From contig CALABM010000028.1 of NCBI GenBank assembly GCA_937885815.1, positions 1-9,079 on the forward strand: a stretch of 9,079 nucleotides of DNA, written 5' to 3'. The stretch is from an uncultured Verrucomicrobiales bacterium (GTDB lineage Bacteria; Verrucomicrobiota; Verrucomicrobiia; Verrucomicrobiales; Akkermansiaceae). Made by a program: the position numbers and the translations under genes. Positions within the stretch are counted from its first letter, which is position 1. Every line of letters starts with the position of its first letter. The notes beneath the pieces were generated by a model. It had not been told where the DNA came from and searched no databases. It saw only the letters and a list, made by a program, of their open reading frames with translations. Below, in pieces: positions 6,853-9,079 of the stretch.

Positions 6853-7530
6853 ATGAAATCGCTCCTGCTTCTCTCCCTGTGCCTGCTGCTCAGCAGCTGC
6901 TGCACCAACTACAGTCTGTACGTCTTCAACCTTGGCCGCACGGTAGACCCCATCTGCTACCAGAGCGACAAGCTCCATCTCTATTATGCCAATGGTCAGT
7001 GGTACGTCAAAGGGTACCGCTGTACCTACGAGCTCTACACCAGCTCGATGAGCAGCTTCCCCATCAATGTCATACCCTTCGTTCAGCTCGGGGAATTTGA
7101 CGAACCGTGGCAAACCACGATTGACAGTGGCGGCAATCCAGAGCCGGTCTACATCCCCATACACCCGGACAGCTACACGGATGTGCAGCAGCTCTTGGCA
7201 GGTAAGGTGAACGACCATCCCCTGAAGTTCGACCTACAGAATTACCTGACAAGCCTGCCCGAACGGCATCGCAGCCTCCCCACCCCAGCCATGAAGGTTG
7301 AGGTTCTGCCCCATACCACACGCTCTTGGGGCAAAGCTCGCACCTCAGTCCATGCACTCTGGGCCTACCCGCTAGGGGTCGCCACCGCCGTTGCGGTAGA
7401 TGTACCCTGCTCCGTGCTCTGTACCGCGCTCTTCCTGCCCGCCGGTGGCTGCTGCGCCCTGTATTCCTCCGCTACAGCCCCAGACCAGCAACAGCCCACA
7501 CCGCCGACCAACACCACTCCTACAAATTGA
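6853..7530 (+). CDS. Small lipoprotein of unknown function, possibly YceK/YidQ-like
   Basis: The protein has 225 residues from ATG 6853, 14 nt after lpxI. The frame is open further upstream inside lpxI, but this ATG places a textbook lipoprotein signal at the N-terminus: Lys2, a leucine-rich core (4-13) and a lipobox LSSC with Cys16 as the lipidation site; position +2 is also Cys. It should be exported and membrane-anchored, probably to the outer membrane. The body has no enzyme motif I recognise. Residues 170-206 form a hydrophobic stretch with VDVPCSVLCTALFLP (182-196), reminiscent of the 'DlPlSxxxDTxxLP' ending of YceK/YidQ-family lipoproteins; I offer that only as a resemblance. Cysteines are frequent (10, 16, 17, 35, 57, 186, 190, 200, 201). 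The tail (209-225) is a low-complexity Pro/Gln/Thr stretch. Proximity to lpxI suggests an envelope role, by inference. Confidence 0.82.
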   Translation: MKSLLLLSLCLLLSSCCTNYSLYVFNLGRTVDPICYQSDKLHLYYANGQWYVKGYRCTYELYTSSMSSFPINVIPFVQLGEFDEPWQTTIDSGGNPEPVYIPIHPDSYTDVQQLLAGKVNDHPLKFDLQNYLTSLPERHRSLPTPAMKVEVLPHTTRSWGKARTSVHALWAYPLGVATAVAVDVPCSVLCTALFLPAGGCCALYSSATAPDQQQPTPPTNTTPTN

Positions 7531-7538
7531 TTCTCTTC

Positions 7539-7588
7539 ATTTTACGAAAAAGCGTGTAAAATCGTCGATTTAATCTTGCATTTTACAC
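7539..7588 (+). repeat. Overlapping inverted repeats in the lipoprotein-hydrolase gap
   Basis: GTGTAAAAT (7554-7562) and ATTTTACAC (7580-7588) are perfect 9-bp reverse complements with a 17-nt spacer. A third arm, ATTTTAC (7539-7545), can pair instead with GTAAAAT (7556-7562) around a 10-nt loop. The two hairpins share their middle arm and so exclude each other in RNA. No G+C-rich stem or clear T run follows, so this is a poor intrinsic terminator. It may be an operator dyad or a switching leader for the hydrolase gene. Confidence 0.45.
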
Positions 7589-7624
7589 TATATTTTCTTA
7601 ACAACTCTTTACCAATAATATACA

Positions 7625-8467
7625 GTGGAACAGCATTCTTCACTCCCCATCAGCACACCGCAGGCTACACCTCAAAAGAGAAGATGGCTGATAATAAGCC
7701 TCATTATCATAGCTGTTCTGCTTGTGTTACGCTTTCTGACGTCCTGTGTCACGCATTCCATGGTATACCCGGGCAGCACCATGGAGCTGCCGGATGCACC
7801 TTACGGGCACAGCGCACAGGCCATCAGCATCCCGGCGGAGGATGGCACCATACTGCGCGGCTGGTTCTTTAACCGCGGGGCGAATACGCCGCTTGTGGCC
7901 ATGTACGGCGGCAACGCCATGAATGTGGGGGCCTTTACGGACATAGCCGCCGGGGACACCACGCGCTCCTACCTGCTCATGAACTACCGTGGCTACGGCG
8001 GCAGCGAAGGCACGCCGGATGAGGAAACCCTCGTGGAGGATGCACGCCACTGCATAGCCACGGCGCGCAGCAGAATGAATGGCAGCAGCACGCCCCTGTA
8101 CCTCGTGGGGTTCAGCCTCGGCAGCGGAGTGGCCACACAAGTGGCTGCCGCAGAAAAGCCGGAAAAGCTCGTGCTGGTATGCCCCTTTGACAGCATCACC
8201 GCCGTGGCTTGCGGGTTCGTGCCTGTCCTGCCGCATGTTCTGCCCATGGATTCTTGGTGCTCAGCGAATGCTGCCCCCGGCATCACCTGCCCCGTCACCA
8301 TCCTGCGCGGGCAGTTTGACACCATCGTCCCGCCGGACTCCACGGATGCTCTCATCCGCGCCTTCTCCACCCCTCCCACGGTACTCTCCTACCCCGCAGG
8401 ACATAACGACATCTTCTCACACCCCGGCTTCACGGAAGACCTTCTCCATTCCCTCTCCGGCAAATAA
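7625..8467 (+). CDS. Membrane-anchored alpha/beta hydrolase, BEM46/YfhR-like
   Basis: The frame gives 280 residues from GTG 7625, the only start that keeps the whole N-terminal anchor; no Shine-Dalgarno is seen. After a polar leader and KRR (18-20) comes a hydrophobic segment (21-39) ending LTSC, with Cys41 in a plausible lipobox, so the protein is either N-terminally membrane-spanning or a lipoprotein with an unusually long n-region. The catalytic domain faces the periplasm. It has the alpha/beta hydrolase triad: nucleophile Ser164 in GFSLG (162-166), Asp232 in GQFDTIVPP, and His260 in AGHND. MNYRGYGGSEGTPDEETLVEDA (119-140) is the typical 'YRGYGxSxGxPxE' segment of the BEM46/YfhR/ABHD13 group. 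YGGNAMN (94-100) stands where that group usually has an HGNxxN oxyanion segment, with Gly replacing His. Substrate unknown; esterase or lipase-like activity is likely. It lies 94 nt after the lipoprotein gene, behind an inverted repeat, and may be transcribed separately. Confidence 0.86.
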   Translation: MEQHSSLPISTPQATPQKRRWLIISLIIIAVLLVLRFLTSCVTHSMVYPGSTMELPDAPYGHSAQAISIPAEDGTILRGWFFNRGANTPLVAMYGGNAMNVGAFTDIAAGDTTRSYLLMNYRGYGGSEGTPDEETLVEDARHCIATARSRMNGSSTPLYLVGFSLGSGVATQVAAAEKPEKLVLVCPFDSITAVACGFVPVLPHVLPMDSWCSANAAPGITCPVTILRGQFDTIVPPDSTDALIRAFSTPPTVLSYPAGHNDIFSHPGFTEDLLHSLSGK

Positions 8468-8664
8468 TTGTATAAAATAAGTAGCAGACTGAACAACTCC
8501 TGCAGCTCAGAGAAAGCCCATCCTCGCCCCGTACATAGAAAACGGAGCAGGAAGCTTTCCCCATCATACTCAAGCCCTCAACCGTGAACATAGACGACAA
8601 ACTCATGCAAAGCTTGCCATCAACATGATTTCAAACAGGGAATAAAATCTATTTTACCCCGGAG

Positions 8665-8681
8665 AATATTGTCATAATATT
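8665..8681. promoter_or_regulatory. Dyad, possible operator
   Basis: AATATT (8665-8670) is repeated at 8676-8681 after 5 bp; since AATATT is its own reverse complement, the pair forms a dyad. It lies about 40 bp upstream of the promoter candidate at 8723-8750. A+T-rich palindromes are common, so this is weak support for a regulator-binding site. Confidence 0.25.
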
Positions 8682-8722
8682 AGCATTTTTATGCACTTTT
8701 GATTCATTCTGGACTTTTCCGC

Positions 8723-8750
8723 TTGACTTACCATTTTCAAAGAGTAAAGT
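8723..8750 (+). promoter_or_regulatory. Promoter candidate for the autotransporter gene
   Basis: TTGACT (8723-8728, 5 of 6 to consensus) is followed after 16 bp by TAAAGT (8745-8750, 4 of 6). Transcription would start near 8757, leaving a short leader of about 22 nt with no Shine-Dalgarno. Confidence 0.38.
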
Positions 8751-8778
8751 AACAGCTGGCTTTTTTCTATTTTACACC

Positions 8779-9079
8779 ATGAAACTGCATCTCCCCAAGG
8801 GACTCAGAAGTGCCGTGCTCGCCTGCTTTGCAGTCGTCAGCGGCTTTGCAACCACGTTGAGCACCGGCATCATCGTCGGCGGCACCATGACAACGGCGTT
8901 CGTGGCACCACAAGCTCAGGCTGATTACACTTGGATTGGCGGTACTGGCGACAAGACCGCTGCTGACTGGAGCACCGACAGTAATTGGAACACCAACGGG
9001 GCCTCATTTGTCGGCTCCGGCCCCGGTACGCCGGATTCCAATATGTGGGAAACCATCATTGTGGACGGCGCAGTCACCT
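8779..9079 (+). CDS. Autotransporter-associated beta-strand-repeat protein, N-terminal part (runs off the window)
   Basis: Only the first 100 codons are present; the frame is open to the window edge. Residues 1-48 form a long Sec signal peptide: a basic start (MKLHLPKGLR), a hydrophobic core (12-24), a second hydrophobic stretch (30-43) and a likely cut after AQA at 46-48. The mature protein opens with DYTWIGGTG (49-57), then W64, NW (69-70) and acidic and Gly/Ser/Asn-rich sequence, the pattern seen at the start of large surface proteins with autotransporter-associated beta-strand repeats, a very abundant class in Akkermansia. Such proteins usually end in an outer-membrane autotransporter barrel, which cannot be seen here. 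ATG 8779 is chosen because the signal peptide begins exactly there. No Shine-Dalgarno precedes it; the 13-bp repeat copy abuts the ATG. Function is probably surface display; the ligand is unknown. Confidence 0.85.
   Translation, partial: MKLHLPKGLRSAVLACFAVVSGFATTLSTGIIVGGTMTTAFVAPQAQADYTWIGGTGDKTAADWSTDSNWNTNGASFVGSGPGTPDSNMWETIIVDGAVT

Larger units (their letters stand above)
8468..8778. other. Intergenic region upstream of the autotransporter gene
   Basis: This 311-bp A+T-leaning spacer has no supportable gene; the longest candidate on the plus strand is a 14-codon GTG frame (8584-8628). It contains a dyad (8665-8681), a promoter candidate (8723-8750) and a 13-bp near-perfect direct repeat (8648-8660 and 8766-8778). 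I see no strong terminator after the hydrolase stop at 8467. A short GCAT-TTTT-ATGC hairpin lies at 8683-8694. Confidence 0.6.
8648..8778 (+). repeat. Direct repeat flanking the autotransporter promoter region
   Basis: TCTATTTTACCCC (8648-8660) and TCTATTTTACACC (8766-8778) match at 12 of 13 positions, 118 bp apart. The second copy touches the ATG of the autotransporter gene, where a ribosome-binding site would be expected. The ATTTTAC core also occurs at 2262-2268, 7539-7545 and 7580-7586, always in spacers. A regulatory role is inferred. Confidence 0.4.

Noticed and set aside
8584..8628. 14-codon frame with a GTG start
   Set aside because: Too short, no ribosome site and no supporting context.
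1..9079. CRISPR array, insertion sequence ends, rRNA or tRNA genes
   Set aside because: No regularly spaced repeats, no transposase frame with terminal repeats, and no cloverleaf or rRNA-like stretch was seen on reading both strands.

Overview
The window looks like a chromosomal segment of a Gram-negative Verrucomicrobiota bacterium, most likely Akkermansia or a close relative. Three things point there. The 3' end encodes a partial protein with the long signal peptide (MKLHLPKGLR...AQA) and the TWIGG...NW opening typical of Akkermansia autotransporter-associated beta-strand-repeat proteins. Lipid A synthesis uses the LpxI-type hydrolase. Genes lack Shine-Dalgarno sequences in a G+C-rich background.

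Layout. Bases 1-336 hold no supportable gene. A strikingly A+T-rich minus-strand gene (337-1401) encodes an unknown four-helix membrane protein. Immediately upstream of it, on the same strand, is a G+C-rich 5'-truncated phage terminase large subunit of the lambda GpA type (1439-2275): its nuclease half survives and its ATPase half is gone. Together these look like the scar of a lost prophage or island beside an acquired gene. From about 2400 on, everything reads on the plus strand.

The core is a tight gene cluster: E1 alpha, E1 beta and E2 of a 2-oxo acid dehydrogenase complex (2405-5671), then lpxI (5675-6838, 3-nt gap) and a small lipoprotein gene (6853-7530, 14-nt gap). E1 alpha/beta would decarboxylate a 2-oxo acid with thiamine diphosphate and pass the acyl group to the lipoyl-lysine of E2, giving acyl-CoA. 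No E3 (dihydrolipoyl dehydrogenase) lies in the window. LpxI would act in lipid A synthesis; it carries a C-terminal extension that appears to repeat part of its own C-terminal domain. After an inverted-repeat spacer comes a membrane-anchored BEM46/YfhR-like alpha/beta hydrolase (7625-8467). A 311-bp A+T-rich spacer with a promoter candidate, a dyad and a direct repeat then precedes the autotransporter gene, which runs off the window.

I find no CRISPR array, rRNA, tRNA or insertion sequence. No complete undescribed system is evident. The best leads are the duplicated LpxI tail, the A+T-rich membrane gene next to the terminase scar, the absence of Shine-Dalgarno sites, and the recurring ATTTTAC-type motif in the spacers.
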